A DNA stretch of 64,000 nucleotides from Juglans regia (taxonomy: Eukaryota; Streptophyta; Magnoliopsida; Fagales; Juglandaceae): positions 1,364,001 to 1,428,000 of the forward strand of contig NC_049916.1 of the NCBI RefSeq assembly GCF_001411555.2, in the 5' to 3' direction. The notes beneath the pieces were generated by a model. It saw nothing but the letters and a program-made list of their open reading frames with translations, was not told the DNA's origin and made no database searches. Both the position numbers and the translations under genes were made by a program. Numbering within the stretch: position 1 is the first letter of the stretch; the number at the start of each line of letters is the position of its first letter. This document shows, piece after piece, positions 24,009 to 35,404 of this stretch.

Positions 24009-24855
24009 CGATGTCAACAATGTACTTTAGTATGTTACATTGATTGATGATCACTTTAGAAAAGTGTGCTTTTCTACTGAAAATTACTAAAGACCAAGTG
24101 CTAGATGTGTTCAAGGTCTTACATGTGAAAGTTGAAAGGAAAACTAGACGATATTTAAAATGTGTTTGGGTAGATAATGATGGTGAGTAAGGAGGACCAT
24201 TTGAAGAGTATTATAGAAGCCATGTCATCAGGCTTGAGGAAACAGTTCCTAAGACACCATAACATAATGGTGCAGCAGAGAGAATGAAGAGAACAACTTG
24301 TGAAAGAATAAGATCTATGCACTCTCATGCAAGATTGCTTAATTTCTTTTGGGGTGAGGCAATGAGGATAGCAGTTGACTTGGTCAACCTTTCTCCTTTA
24401 GTTCCTTTGGTTGATGACATTCCCTAAAGGGTTTTGACGGGGAAATAGATTTCTTTTTAGCATTTAAGGATTTTCACTTGCAGGATTTTTGTTCGTGTTC
24501 ATAAAGGTGAGAGGTCCAAGCTTGATAGCAAATCCAAGAAGTGCATATTTTGGGATTATGCACATGAAGAATTTGATTACAGATTGTGGGATCCGATTAA
24601 GAAGAAGATTTAGAGAAGTAGAGAGATATTGTTTTCTTTGAAGACCTAACCATTGAAGACATGAAATATCAGAGTAAAAAGTTAGACTTTCAATGAAAAA
24701 TTTGTTGATATGGATTCAGTTTTTCCTTCTTTTGTGATGTGTGATTAATATGGGGGAGATGTATTGGAGCAGCAAATTTTTATTTTATTTTATTTTATTT
24801 TATTTTTTATTTTTTATTTTTATAGGGTACAAACATTTCATTAATAGAATAGAGT

Positions 24856-27800
24856 TTACATACATTTATCAAGCCAAATGGCTTGAGAAAGAAAGTCTGA
24901 AAAACAATCAAACCACATTGTGATACTCTGAACATTCCATGCATAACGAGCAAACTTGTGGGCTACCCCATTTCCTTCTCTATAAACATGTTGTATTTGG
25001 CATTCGGTATATAAAGCCTGAAGCTTCCTAACTTCAAGTACCAAAGCCTCCAGCATAGCTGCAACTTCAACTTCTGCATTCAACACTTGCACTGCCATCC
25101 AACAATCTTACTCCACTACTAACTTGTTAATTCCCAATACCCGCACATAGTTGTAAGACTTGAAATATAGCTAGTAGTTCAATAGCTTCCACATTAATCC
25201 CTTCCTCTTCAATCTTGGTAGCTGCCTAGAGAACTTCACCCTTATCATTTCGAGGCACCAAACCCACACCAGCTTTGTGACTATTCCCGAAAATAGCACC
25301 ATCAACATTGACTTTTAACCAATCTATGGGAGGCGCTTCCAGTCATAAAAAACTCGAATCATAGGCCGCGGAAGCAAACGTATGTCCTTAAAGGAATTGA
25401 ACACATATAATGCATTGTCAATGACCTGCTTCACCGCTACATTCTTCTGCTCGTGCACCATCGGGTTCCTCCTCCACCAGAAACCCCAAGCAAGACAAAA
25501 CATTAAGGCTAACTCCCCTTCCTTACCTTGCTCAACTACCTTCATAGCAACCTGCATAACAGTCATATTTTTGCCCAAAGATTGCGTTACAGGCAAATAA
25601 GAATTCCATGTAGGAAAGATAGACTGACTGTAGAATATGGCATGTGCAAGGTTTTCGACCCCTTCCCTGCAGAAACAACAGGAAACATCTGTTAAGACAT
25701 GTCTCTTGTACAAGTTCTGTTTTGAAGGTAATCCCTATTTACATGTCCTCCAACCGAATATTTTAATTTTATTTGGGACTTTCATTTTCCACAAGGCCTT
25801 CTAGAGTTTCCTCTGCTGGTTTGAGTTTGAACATTCCCTTGTAGTACCATGTTTCCTCTCTATAACCAGCATGTAATAGCTTCTTACACTAAACTTTCCA
25901 CTCCGCTCTTGAGACCAAATCCACTGATCTGGTTGTTCACTAAGGTAGAGAGGCACCTTCAAAATGTCTGCAACTATGTTTGGATTGAATAGAGCCCTTA
26001 ATTGTGCCAGATTCGACCCTCCAGTTTGAGTATCTATCAAAGTAGCCACGGAAGCTTCTTGGAAATCAACTCTGAGAATGATATGTTCCTGCATCAATCA
26101 TTGGTGGCCAATTATCCAGGGGTCTTTTCACAACTCTGCAGTCTTCCCATCCCCAATCTTCCATACACAGCCGTGCTTCAATAACTCCTTAGCTTTCAAA
26201 ATGCCTCGCCATGCAAAAGATGGGTTTCTTCCTAGTCCAGCTTCTAACAAAGGACCATTAGGGAAATATCTAGCTTTGTAAATTTTATGCAACAAAGAAT
26301 TTGTTTCTTTCAAGATGCGCCAACTTTGTTTGGCTAACAAAGCCAAATTAAAAGCATGTAGAGATTTAAAACCCAGACCTCCCTTCCCTTTCGAATCACA
26401 CATTTTTTGCCAACTTAGCCAATGTATCTTCCTCTCTTCGTTCCTCTGACCCCACCAAAATTTAGCCATCATTGCCTCCAACTCAGTACAAAAGCCAGCA
26501 GGTAACAGAAAGCAACTCATTGAGTAGGTTGGAATGGACATGGCAACTGCTTTAATTAGAATTTCTCTCCCCCATTGTGATAATAACTGCTCCTTCCAGC
26601 ACTGCAATTTTTTCCATACTCTTTGCTTGATATCAGAAAAAACCTTGGATTTTGATCTTCCAATAGCAAGAGGTAATCCTAGGTACTTTTCATATTGTTG
26701 AACCCCTTGAATTCCCCATAACTGCATTAACTCATTCTTTCTTACAAGAGAGACATTGCCTGAAAAAACCATGGCTATTTTTTTCTTACTAATTTTTTTG
26801 ACCCGAGGCCAGCTCATATCTCTCCAATAAGGCTTGAATCTTCCTATTTTCCCCCACATCTACTTTACAGAATATTACTGAATCATCAGCAAACAGTAAG
26901 TGGTTTATGAAAGGAGCACCTCTACATATTTTGATCCCAGGAATATCATGGTCTAGAGCAGCAGCTTTTAGTAAAGAAATGAGCCCTTCAGTACAGATAA
27001 GGGGACAAGGGGTCCCCTTGTCTTAAGCCTGTACTTGGAACTATATTGCCTTTTGGTTTCCCATTCACTAGCACTGAAAAAATAGCAGTTTTAACACAAC
27101 ACATAATCAAGTTAACCAATTTGTTGTCAAAACCCATGGTACCCATCACCTTCTCTAAGAAATCCCACTCAACTCGGTCGTAGGATTTACTTATATCAAG
27201 TTTAAGGGACATATAGCTTTCCTTACCCTTCCTTTTCCTTTTCAGATACCCTTCATTTTCCTTTTCAGATAGTGGATTAACTCATAAGCCATAAGCACAT
27301 TATCAGTAATTAAGTGACCAGGCACAAAAGCACATTGTGAATCCCAGATAAGGCTAGGCAAAAACGTCTTCATTCTATTGGCTATCACTTTCGAAATCAA
27401 TTTGTAGACCACATTGCACAGACTAATGGGTCTAAAATCTGCTACTTTCACTGGGTTCTTCTTCTTTGGAATTAATGTTATAAAAGTATGGTTTAAAGAA
27501 GATGGAAAAGACCCAGTATTTAAAGCATCTAAAACAGCATGAGTAACATAATTACCAACAAGATGCCAATACTTTTGGAAAAACAATGGAGCCATACCAT
27601 CAGGTCCTAGGGCTTTGGTTGGATCCATTTGCTTCAGAGCCTCCTGAACTTCAGCTTTTGTATTCCTTTTGGATTCAGCCTTCCAAAAATTCCATGGGGC
27701 CTCTCTGATCTACAGTTGTAAACAGCTTCTAAAAATACTTAGTGATCAAACCATCCCTCAACTCCCCTTCCTGCCATTCTCCATCATCATTTTGCAATTT

Positions 27801-28934
27801 TCCATTAAAATTCTTCTTCCTTCTATGAGAAGCCTTTGTATGGAAAAACTTCGAGTTCTGGTCCCCCTCCCTAAGCCAAAGTGCCTTAGACCTCTGCCTC
27901 CACATGACTTCATCCCACTCTAGCCACTTCTGAATATCGTCCCTGATGGCTTGTTGTTCAGCCTTTCTTAAACTCATTGGGTCACTTTCTTGCAATTGCC
28001 TTAATCGAAGCTTAGCTTTTTTTAGTTTCTTCTACACATGGCCAAAACTAGTGTGATTCCAAGCTTGAAGCCTTGGCCACAATTTGAGATCTTTTTCATC
28101 AAATCATCCATAGAGTTGCAGTTAGTGCCCCACCTCCATGTATCTTCCACATTGTTATCACAACCTTTCTCTCCTAACCACATGGCTTCAAACTCAAACA
28201 TCTTCTCCCTTCTCCTTACCACAACAGCTACTTCTGAGTGCAACCAAATGGGTATATGATCCGAGTAAGCAGCCCCTTCATGTATGACTCTCGCTTGTGC
28301 AAATCGAGTCCACCATTGTGGATTCCCAAAAAATATATCCAGTTGTACACTGATACTCGAGCTAGACTCCCTACCATTACACCAGGTATATTTTAGGACC
28401 ACTAATACAAATATCCCTCAATAAACAATCATTAACAACCTTTTGAAAATCCAACATCTGTCTTTCAAGCCTATCTCTGCCTCCCTACTTCTCATGCTGA
28501 TAGAGGATTTCATTAAAATTTCCAGACACCAACCATGCCTCATCATCCCGTCTACATAAGGAACGAATCAAGTGCCATATCCTGTGTCTAAGACTATGCT
28601 CTGGATGACCATAAACCCCCATAAGAAAGAACTTATCTGTACTAACACCATCCACCATAACACATGCATCAATATGGAATTTTTAGTAATTCAGAATCAT
28701 TAAATGAACATCGCTTCCCCACAACATCGCAATACCACCACTCCTTCCCTCACTACTCACTGCCAAACAGTTACTAAATTTAACCTTAAACTTACAAGAG
28801 TCAAAATCACGCACTTGTAACCTGGTTTCCTAAAGAAACACAATGTCGGGAGCTTCTTTCTTAATGAGATCACGAAGGGTCTGAATGCCACGTGGGTTCC
28901 CAAGCCCATGGACATTCCAACTGAGGAATTTCAT
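24856..28934 (-). pseudogene. LINE 2 ORF2 (endonuclease, reverse transcriptase, RNase H)
   Basis: ORF2 begins at 28934 with MKFLSWNVHGLGNPRGIQTL (apurinic-type endonuclease). Its endonuclease continues to about 28022 with several stops. The reverse transcriptase spans about 27995-26130, with words ALGPDGMAPLFFQKYW, FRPISLCNVVYKLISKV, LDISKSYDRVEWDFL, GLRQGDPLSPYLY and, near 26895, the catalytic box LLFADDSVIF. The zf-RVT region (25713-25324) has CCFCREGVENLAH. A plant-type RNase H segment (25098-24856) has QIQHVYREGNGVAHKFAR. The catalytic aspartates survive, but frame breaks near 28400, 27700, 27230, 26950 and 25750 mean no protein is made. Confidence 0.85.
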
Positions 28935-30496
28935 GGCTCTCGGAGGTGTTGATTGTCAGCCACCGCCGATATGGAAATCTAGGTCTCCGCAGGTCCATCT
29001 GTCGAAGCATGCCTTCGCTTTGTGCTTCTGTCAGTATCCTCACCATCCTCTACCTTCGCCTTTAGCTTACAGGTTGAAGATGACCGTTGTGAGCTGTCTG
29101 AACTTGGAGATGAAGTGCTATTGATAATAGACATCTGTTTCCACTTAGCCCCTTTCAAAATGTCAGGCCTCTTTCGTCCCGTCAGATACAGGCCCTCCTG
29201 TTGGGCTAGCTTGGGCCCAACCTCAGTTCTTGGTTCTCCTATTTCAAGCCATATTAACATATCCTTCAAGCCCGTTAGATCTTGAGCCTGATCCATAGCA
29301 CTTCCCACCGCATCATCACTCAACGTCTGTGTAAGTCTGACGTCTGTGTTCTTCTCAACCGCCATATTATTCACTTTGAGGATCATGGGATTAAGATCAT
29401 CTAACATCTGCGTGTTTTCTGTCTACCCATTCTTTGAATTCAAATTCTGACCCATCCTCTCATCAGGTACTGGTACAACACTAGCATCCGTTTCCTTCCT
29501 AGATGCCAAATCATTCAAGTTGAAATTTATGGGATTTAAGGATGGCAATGAATTCGTAAAATCAGGAATCCCATCCTTATCAGTCAACTATTGATTCTTC
29601 ACCACTTCAGTTTCTATAATCTCCATAACATCTCCGACATTTTTGCCAGTTTCCGTAGCAGAATCTATTGTGCCTGAGCCAGACGTCGGAGCATTTACTT
29701 AAGCTCGATTCTTGGTGTCACTCGGATGTGACCGTTGAGACCATCGTCGAAGACCTGGACTACCTGCACGCAACCAACTTCCATTGGGGAAACCATCTTT
29801 TTCAAACTTATCATGGCCAGACTTCCACAGCTTGCAGTCTGTATGATTATGGCCTAGGCAGCCACAACAATAACAAAAATTATGGAGCCGTTTGTAAGAG
29901 AATCTAACCCAGATAGGATCAACAGAACCAATATTAAGCATCTTCCCACGTAGTAGTGGCTTCGTAATATCAATGTTAATCCAAACCTGCATGAATTCCC
30001 CCCATGCCATTTCTCCCTCATCAATATCAACTACCTCCACTTTGCCTATAGTGTCTCCAATCAGATGACCAATGTAGTCAGTTTTGGCAATTAAAGGAAG
30101 ATCATGCAAACGCACCCAGAAGAGAGCCTCAGTAAGTTGAATCTAATGGACATGTTTGTGCCCTTCAACCTCCTTTACCAGCACCAATTGCTTACCAAAC
30201 GACCAAGGACCATCTCTTATAACTCGATCCTTATCACGGAGATCTTCAAACTCTACCAACAAGATTACAGGGTTTAATTCTCTAAACTGAAATTTCCTGA
30301 CCGGTCTCCATGCTTTCTTCATTCTCATCTTAAAATCTTCCCGATTATAATGACGATCGGTGATCGGTTTAACCAGCAAACAATTAGCACCACTAAGGGC
30401 AGCTGCTTCCAGTTTATGGGCCTCCACAATACCCTCCTCACTTTCCTTCACCATCAGAGACATTCTCTTGTACATCTCCTTTAACCCCTTGTCCAT
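28931..30496 (-). pseudogene. LINE 2 ORF1 (DUF4283 and CCHC nucleic-acid-binding protein)
   Basis: The protein starts at 30496 (MDKGLKEMYKRMSLMV). A DUF4283-like domain follows (KKAWRPVRKFQFRELNPVIL; DGPWSFGKQLVLVKEVEG; LPLIAKTDYIGHLIGDTIG). Then comes a good zinc knuckle, CYCCGCLGHNHTDC, near 29860-29820. The C-terminal half (29700-28931) is variable and low-complexity (STSSPSSDSSQRSSSTCK). In-frame stops interrupt it, for example TAG at 28981-28979. The frame then runs to a TGA at 28933-28931 that overlaps the ORF2 ATG. The protein would bind element RNA as the L1 ORF1 counterpart; this copy is broken. Confidence 0.8.
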
Positions 30497-31362
30497 GTGG
30501 AACCTTCACGCCTCTACCACCAACCTCCGGTTTGCAAAATCAAAAAAGCTCCTGTACTACGACAGGAAGAAGCCTCTACAGAGGAAAACCCTTTGAGAGG
30601 AAAACCAGCAGTATTAGTTAAGCAATTAGCTTTTAAAGATGATCAATAATTAAGTGAGAGGAGCAAGTTGGTACTATTGAAAGTAGTGAACTTGAAATTG
30701 ATGATATGAGACCAGAACAAGTAGAGCAATTTTTTTTAGCACTGCCAACAAAAAAAAAGTTAAGAAGATCTACTAGAGGACGTTAGCCTTCCTCTAGATC
30801 TTCTGCTGCTGAGTATATTTTTCTTTTAGATGGGAGAGAACCAAGGTGTGTTTGTGCTTTGGAAATAGTAAGCTTATGCTTAATGGGTTTATAGATGCAG
30901 GTATGGCTGGTGACATTGATTCCAAAATGTCTACTTCAGGGTACTTGATTACTTATTCAGAGGAGCTATGTCATAGCAATCCTGACTGCAGAATGTGTTG
31001 GTTTGTCTATCGTAGAGGCCGAGTTAATTGCAATCACTGAAGCTAGTAAGGAGTTGTTATCGATGAAGAAGTACTTAGAAGAACTTGGTTAGAAACTAGA
31101 GAATTATATTCTTTACTTGTGACAGTCAGAGTGTTATCCATCTCAGTAAGAACTCAACCTTTCATTCAAGACCCAAGTATATTGATGTGAGGTATCACTA
31201 TATTTGTGATGCATTGGATATGAAGTTATTAAAGATCGAGAAGATCCATACTAATGAAAGTGGGTCAAATAGGATTAAAAAAATATTGCGTATGCAAAAA
31301 CTTGAAGTATGTAGAGGAAAAGCAGGTATGGTGGAAACCTTCACATAGTCGGGTGGGAGAGA

Positions 31363-31554
31363 TGTCTTGGGTGGATCCCTTTTTGTGAGGGAAAACCATG
31401 TGGCCACTTGAGTGACAATTTAGTAATTTTGAATGAGAACATTTTTGTCTGATAAGAAGGTTGTGCCTCGTGCATGTGTGGTGTGGAGAGAAAGATGAGA
31501 AAAAGAAAAAGAAGGGTAAAAAATATTTCACTGTATTTTGTTTTCACCCTAACA
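31363..31554 (+). repeat. 3' LTR of the + strand copia
   Basis: It starts after the purine tract GGGTGGGAGAGA with TGTCTTGGGTGGATCC and ends CACCCTAACA. It is shorter than the left LTR, mainly in the GA-rich repeat. Confidence 0.6.
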
Positions 31555-31689
31555 ATATTAAATATTTGAATTACATTATATATAATTTTTAATACTTTTT
31601 ATCAATATTGAAATAACTGATTCAAAATCTACTTTCAATATTGTCATAAATCGACCTTTACTCGTTTTCGAATCCGAGATTTGAATTCT
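31555..31689. other. Junction of copia and CNGC unit B
   Basis: AT-rich DNA with no recognisable gene. The CNGC unit homology begins at about 31690 (GAATGGAGCTCATCGTGAGAAC, comparable with 4795-4815). Confidence 0.4.
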
Positions 31690-33003
31690 ACGCACGAATG
31701 GAGCTCATCGTGAGAACGTTCCTCGTAGAGTCGTAATCGTAGTCACGTAGGTCAAACTATTACGTACACATGATGATTCGGTCAAAAAGATTCATATCTT
31801 AAGGAAATAATTAATTACGTACTGACCGTGCTGCAACTATGTCACGTGGAATCTCACTTATTGGTTGATCGGTATATTCTTTCTTGAAGGTTTAGTAAAT
31901 TAGCATATAATTTACAGCAAGTACTCGTCCAAACGTGGCCTAGTAAATTAGCAAATTGCATTTTTCAATCATTTTCATTTGCCTTATGTTACATTAATTA
32001 ACAGTACGTTTAGCTGGCTGAGTGGACTTGGGCGTAATTAAATAGTTTTTATGGGTTTTAACTTTTTACTAATTACGACTTTATATGCTAAAGAAAGACT
32101 TGAGAGTACGTGGCCGGATAGACAAATTCCAATGCTTGACTCACTATTAATATTTGTCAGAAGATAAAGGCATATGACCCATGTTCACCACTAATTGCTA
32201 GCTTCTGCATCTTCAATAGGAAAATGCGGGAGCTCCCAGCGGAGCTCCAGTGTATTTTATAGTATTTTATAATGTGTATTTTTTAATTCTTTTTTTATAT
32301 AGATATTTTTAATGATTTTAAATATTTTTAAAAAATAAAAAAATTTATAATATTATTAAATAATACTTGCTTAATCATGAAGTAAAATATAAAATATTTT
32401 TTTATGATTTTTTATTTTATTTCGTGATTAAGGAAGTATTTTTAAATAATTTTTTTTTACTTCTTAATTAAGAAAGTGTTTTTAATGATATTTTAAATTT
32501 ATTTTATTTTTAAAAAATATTAAAAAATAAAAAAAAAATTATATAAAAAACAACTTAAAAAAAAAACACATACAATTTCTACTACAGCCCCAGCGGGAGC
32601 TCCCAGCGGGAGCCCCCAGCGGGGGCTGTAGCACTATCCTCTTCAATATTAATGCAGCTCGATCACTCCTAAGATGCAGCATCTAAGGCACTACTTTCTG
32701 TCACTTATTGCTTTAATCCAAGTCCTCGTCTTGTTTCCTCGCTCCAACTTTAAGCGCAGGTTAATTTTCTACTCCATAAATCTGCATTGTTGGATGTAGT
32801 TTTTGTTTTTCCAAACAATTATTCATGTCTGGCTATAATTACCATGGAGTTCATATGAAGTCTTAGTTCATATGTTTTCCATTTCCTATATAGAAGTGCT
32901 CCAAATCCGAAATTTCTGCATACTAAGAAATCAAAGCTGGCGGGGTTGAAAGATTTTGGAGACCTTATTGTATTATTTGGGACTTTTGTAAGCTTTAGTA
33001 CTT
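31690..33003 (+). promoter_or_regulatory. Promoter module of CNGC unit B, split by a MITE
   Basis: This is the same module as in the other units: AGTACGTTTAGCTGG near 32003, the CTTCTGCATCTTCAATA block interrupted at about 32220 and resuming at 32640, and CAGCATCTAAGGCAC near 32678. The TATA position reads CATAAATC (about 32776) instead of TATAAATA. Together with the broken downstream gene this suggests a dead promoter. Confidence 0.55.
32221..32639. mobile_element. MITE with 9-bp target duplication (Mutator-like)
   Basis: A 0.42-kb insertion is flanked by TCTTCAATA on both sides (right copy 32640-32648). Its ends are GGAAAATGCGGGAGC on the left and, as reverse complement, GGATAGTGCTACAGC on the right. 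The right end holds three GC-rich repeats of the type CCAGCGGGAGCTCC, which can form hairpins. The middle is almost pure A/T with inverted symmetry (TTTTTAAATAAT..., ...TAATTAAG). The 9-bp duplication points to the Mutator superfamily. No coding capacity. The left border may be off by one or two bases. Confidence 0.65.
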
Positions 33004-33871
33004 ATGAGTCGTTGTTGGAATTCTCGAGGAAGCGGGCGAGTAAGGTGAGCATCCTCTTCTTCAATCTTAAAAAAAATGTTATTTACCTTATTATCTTTTG
33101 ACGTGATATCAAATAAAAGATAAATAACAAAAGTTAGTAAATAATTTCTTCTCATGATTTAATAACACATCGGAAATGATGTAATAATAGTTAAAATGAT
33201 GATGAATAACACTTACCATATGGCTACAGAGCATTTCTCATATATATCCTCAACATACCTACTACTGTTATGTCATACTTTAATTCATCTTTTATGTAAG
33301 TAGTTGACTTATAAAATCACTTAAATTTGTCCCATCAATTAAAGATTATAGTTATGGTTGCTCAATTTTGTGTGAAATCTAATTTTGCTCAATTGTTTGT
33401 GAACACGCAGATGCCCATATTTGAAAACGAAAGTGAAGAATTGTTGTATGAGATCTCTTGCAAGTTTCTCAAGCAAGTACACTACAATCAAAGCAGCTAC
33501 GTTGTTCGAGAGGGAGAACCATTGGATGCACTGATCTTCGTGGTTAAAGGAATTGCCTGGACATATACAAGTAACCATGGCAATAAAACTGAGTGTCTTA
33601 AGACAGATGACCTCTTTGGAAGACATCTTGCATGTAGACTGGGTGTTGGAATCCCCCGAATTATCCAACCTTCCCTTATCAACAGGGACTCTTAAATGTC
33701 ATACAAAAGTCGAAACATTTAGTCTTATGGCTATCTCAATGCTGGTGGAAATTTAGCAAGTTCAGACACATTGCCCAATCTGCCTCGGAACAGCAGAAAC
33801 ATTTTGCAGTTTCATCAATCCAAGCAGCATGGCGCCACCACCCCATCCATCCTCATAAAGTACTTGAATAA
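33004..33871 (+). pseudogene. CNGC unit B pseudogene (exon 1 fused to exon 7)
   Basis: Exon 1 (33004-33044, MSRCWNSRGSGRV) is normal with a GT donor. Intron 1 then runs at about 33225 straight into sequence matching intron 6 of copy C (CTACTACTGTTATGTCA), so exons 2-6 are gone. Exon 7 starts at 33411 (MPIFENESEELLYEI) and matches copies A and C (VVREGEPLDALIFVVKGI). A 4-bp CATG insertion at about 33632 breaks the frame. A later deletion removes the residues corresponding to SDLKDM. The end still encodes SIQAAWR and a TAA at 33869. Transmembrane and pore segments are missing, so no channel is possible. Confidence 0.88.
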
Positions 33872-34599
33872 GGCAAGTCTACCCATACTGTTGGCTATGC
33901 CCCGCCGCCAACAACTCCCCAAGTTTAGATAATTTTACCACTTAATAATTAATCTAGTACTGTTATCAAATGCTAATCTTGCTCTTTGTCGAAATACAAT
34001 AAATAGCCTGTTTATGAGGACTTGTATTATATCTGCATTGAAGTTTTTTTAGTCATTAGATAAATTGTTGTCGCTTGATTTTGATATTGAGTGGTTATAA
34101 ATTGGAGTCTACTTTTTTACATAAATTTATATAGAATTTATCTATTTAGAATTTGTATAAATTATTTTTCATAATTTAATCAGCTTGTCAACCTAGCTAG
34201 GACTGATTGGCAGGTTTTCACTTTTCAGCAGCCGAAGTACTACCGGTTAACCAGGAAAAAAAACGCACAAACACCTCTCATGAAACTGTTCGGCAGGAAC
34301 TGGTCATAATAAAACACGTACATACGAGATTGATAAAGTCTTTAGTTTTGGTTGGTCATTTTACTTGGTCATAATAAAACATGTTCAATATTGACCTTTC
34401 AACGCTGGCTGATGAAGTGGAATCTTCGTACGTGTATCCTTCTCCTTTTCATTTCTGGATTATTTGTTTGCTACCGACTGCTTCACTGATTGTGAAATCC
34501 CCGGCTCACATTTGATATATATAGCCCGATATGGCGATTACCACTGGCTGTATATATTTTCTTGGCTGCTTGCGGTTTGCATGTCCATCATTCTTCACT
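33872..34599 (+). other. 3' flank of CNGC unit B
   Basis: It is collinear with 58262-59025 of unit C (TCAGCAGCCGAAGTACTACC near 34226; TTGACCTTTCAACGCTGG near 34392). It ends at ACT (34597-34599), the target site of the CACTA element. No gene is seen. Short ORFs here are not conserved between the two copies. Confidence 0.6.
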
Positions 34600-34779
34600 C
34601 ACTACAACATAATGTGTATTTTGTGACAGAGGAAATAGTCACAAAAAAATAAGAAACCGTCACTAAACATATTTGGTGACGGTTGAAACCGTCACCACGA
34701 CCGTCACCTAATTTGCGTCACAGAAAATATTTGGTGACAGTTTACTATTCAACCGTCACAAAAAATATTTTTAGTGACG

Positions 34780-35270
34780 GTTGGAAGTGTTCCATTCGGT
34801 AAATTGTTCGAACGTTCCTTTTTTTGTGACGGTTGAGAATTGTCATAGAAAATCACGTTCAGACGTAAAATTAAACGTTCGGACGTTAACCCGACCGATT
34901 GGCGTTCGAATGAGAGAATTTGACGTTCATTGATTATCGTTGAACGTTTCATATTTACGTTCGAATATTAATGCGTCCGAATGTTAATTTCAATAAACGT
35001 TCGAATATTTGTTCGAACGTAAACGTAAATGTTCAAACGTAACGCGTTTAAAGTGTGGAAGTTATTTCGAATGTCAACGAAGGAGCGTTCGAATGCAAGT
35101 TCTTTGTTCGAACGTTAATCGCTTTATCGTTCGAACGGTTTGTTCGTTTTAGCATGACGACGTTCAAACGTAGAGTTTGACGTTTGAACGATCCAATTGT
35201 ATTTACGTTCGAACATTTGTTAGAATGTGAACCAACGTTCAAACGATTTTTATTTACATTCGAACGTACA
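34780..35270. repeat. Left subterminal CGTTCGAACG repeat cluster of CACTA
   Basis: The cluster holds dozens of direct and inverted variants of ACGTTCGAACG (also GTTCAAACG, GTTCGGACG). Such clusters are where the CACTA DNA-binding protein typically docks. A second dense cluster is at about 38140-39120 and a short one is at the right end (40690-40870). The central cluster is unusual because it lies mid-element, between the transposase remnants and the captured block. Confidence 0.7.
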
Positions 35271-35404
35271 GATCAGAAATACTAATTTCATAAAATTTAA
35301 AAATATAATACCAATTGTATCATATTACATACCATCAATTAACAAGTAACAATGTCTTATAAAAGCACAAAATTAGATATTAAAACTAGCCAGAAATACT
35401 GATA

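Larger units (their letters stand above)
24777..30600 (-). mobile_element. LINE 2 (L1-type), nearly full length, degenerate
   Basis: This element runs in reverse orientation from about 30600 to an A-rich tail of TAAAA/TAAAAA units at 24777-24823. It carries two consecutive ORFs and is inserted into the + strand copia. The order is ORF1 (gag-like, DUF4283 and CCHC), then ORF2 (endonuclease, reverse transcriptase, zf-RVT, RNase H). Target duplications could not be identified with confidence. The 5' limit is set where copia-like sequence resumes near 30600. Confidence 0.85.
21885..31300 (+). pseudogene. Copia gag-pol remnants (split by LINE 2 and a solo LTR)
   Basis: Gag (21885-22350) has LTYSNYSIWKTRIEDVVYCK and later stops. 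The gag-pre-integrase (23130-23360) has KRLGHISEKGLQILAKK. The integrase resumes after the solo LTR at 24016 (YVTLIDDHFRKV; HNGAAERMKRTTCERIRSMH) and ends around 24650 (DYRLWDPIKKKI). After LINE 2, the linker before reverse transcriptase is at 30640-30840 (SSRSSAAEYIFLLDGREPR). It then jumps directly to RNase H (30870-31300: DIDSKMSTSGYLIT; HLSKNSTFHSR), so the reverse transcriptase core has been deleted. Many stops and frame breaks are present; the copy is dead. Confidence 0.75.
21595..31554 (+). mobile_element. Degenerate + strand copia, hosting a solo LTR and LINE 2
   Basis: Approximate LTRs are 21595-21815 and 31363-31554. They share GGGTGGGTTCC/GGGTGGATCCC, the GTGTGGTGTGGAGAGAAAGA block and CACCCTA. 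After the 5' LTR comes GGTACCAGAGC (21816-21826), near the TGGTATCAGAGC primer site. Before the 3' LTR is the purine tract GGGTGGGAGAGA (31351-31362). Gag, gag-pre-integrase, integrase and RNase H pieces lie between. A gypsy-like solo LTR sits inside the integrase and LINE 2 sits between integrase and RNase H. Removing both leaves about 3.5 kb, too short for a full copia because most of the reverse transcriptase is deleted. LTR borders are uncertain by several bases. Confidence 0.7.
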
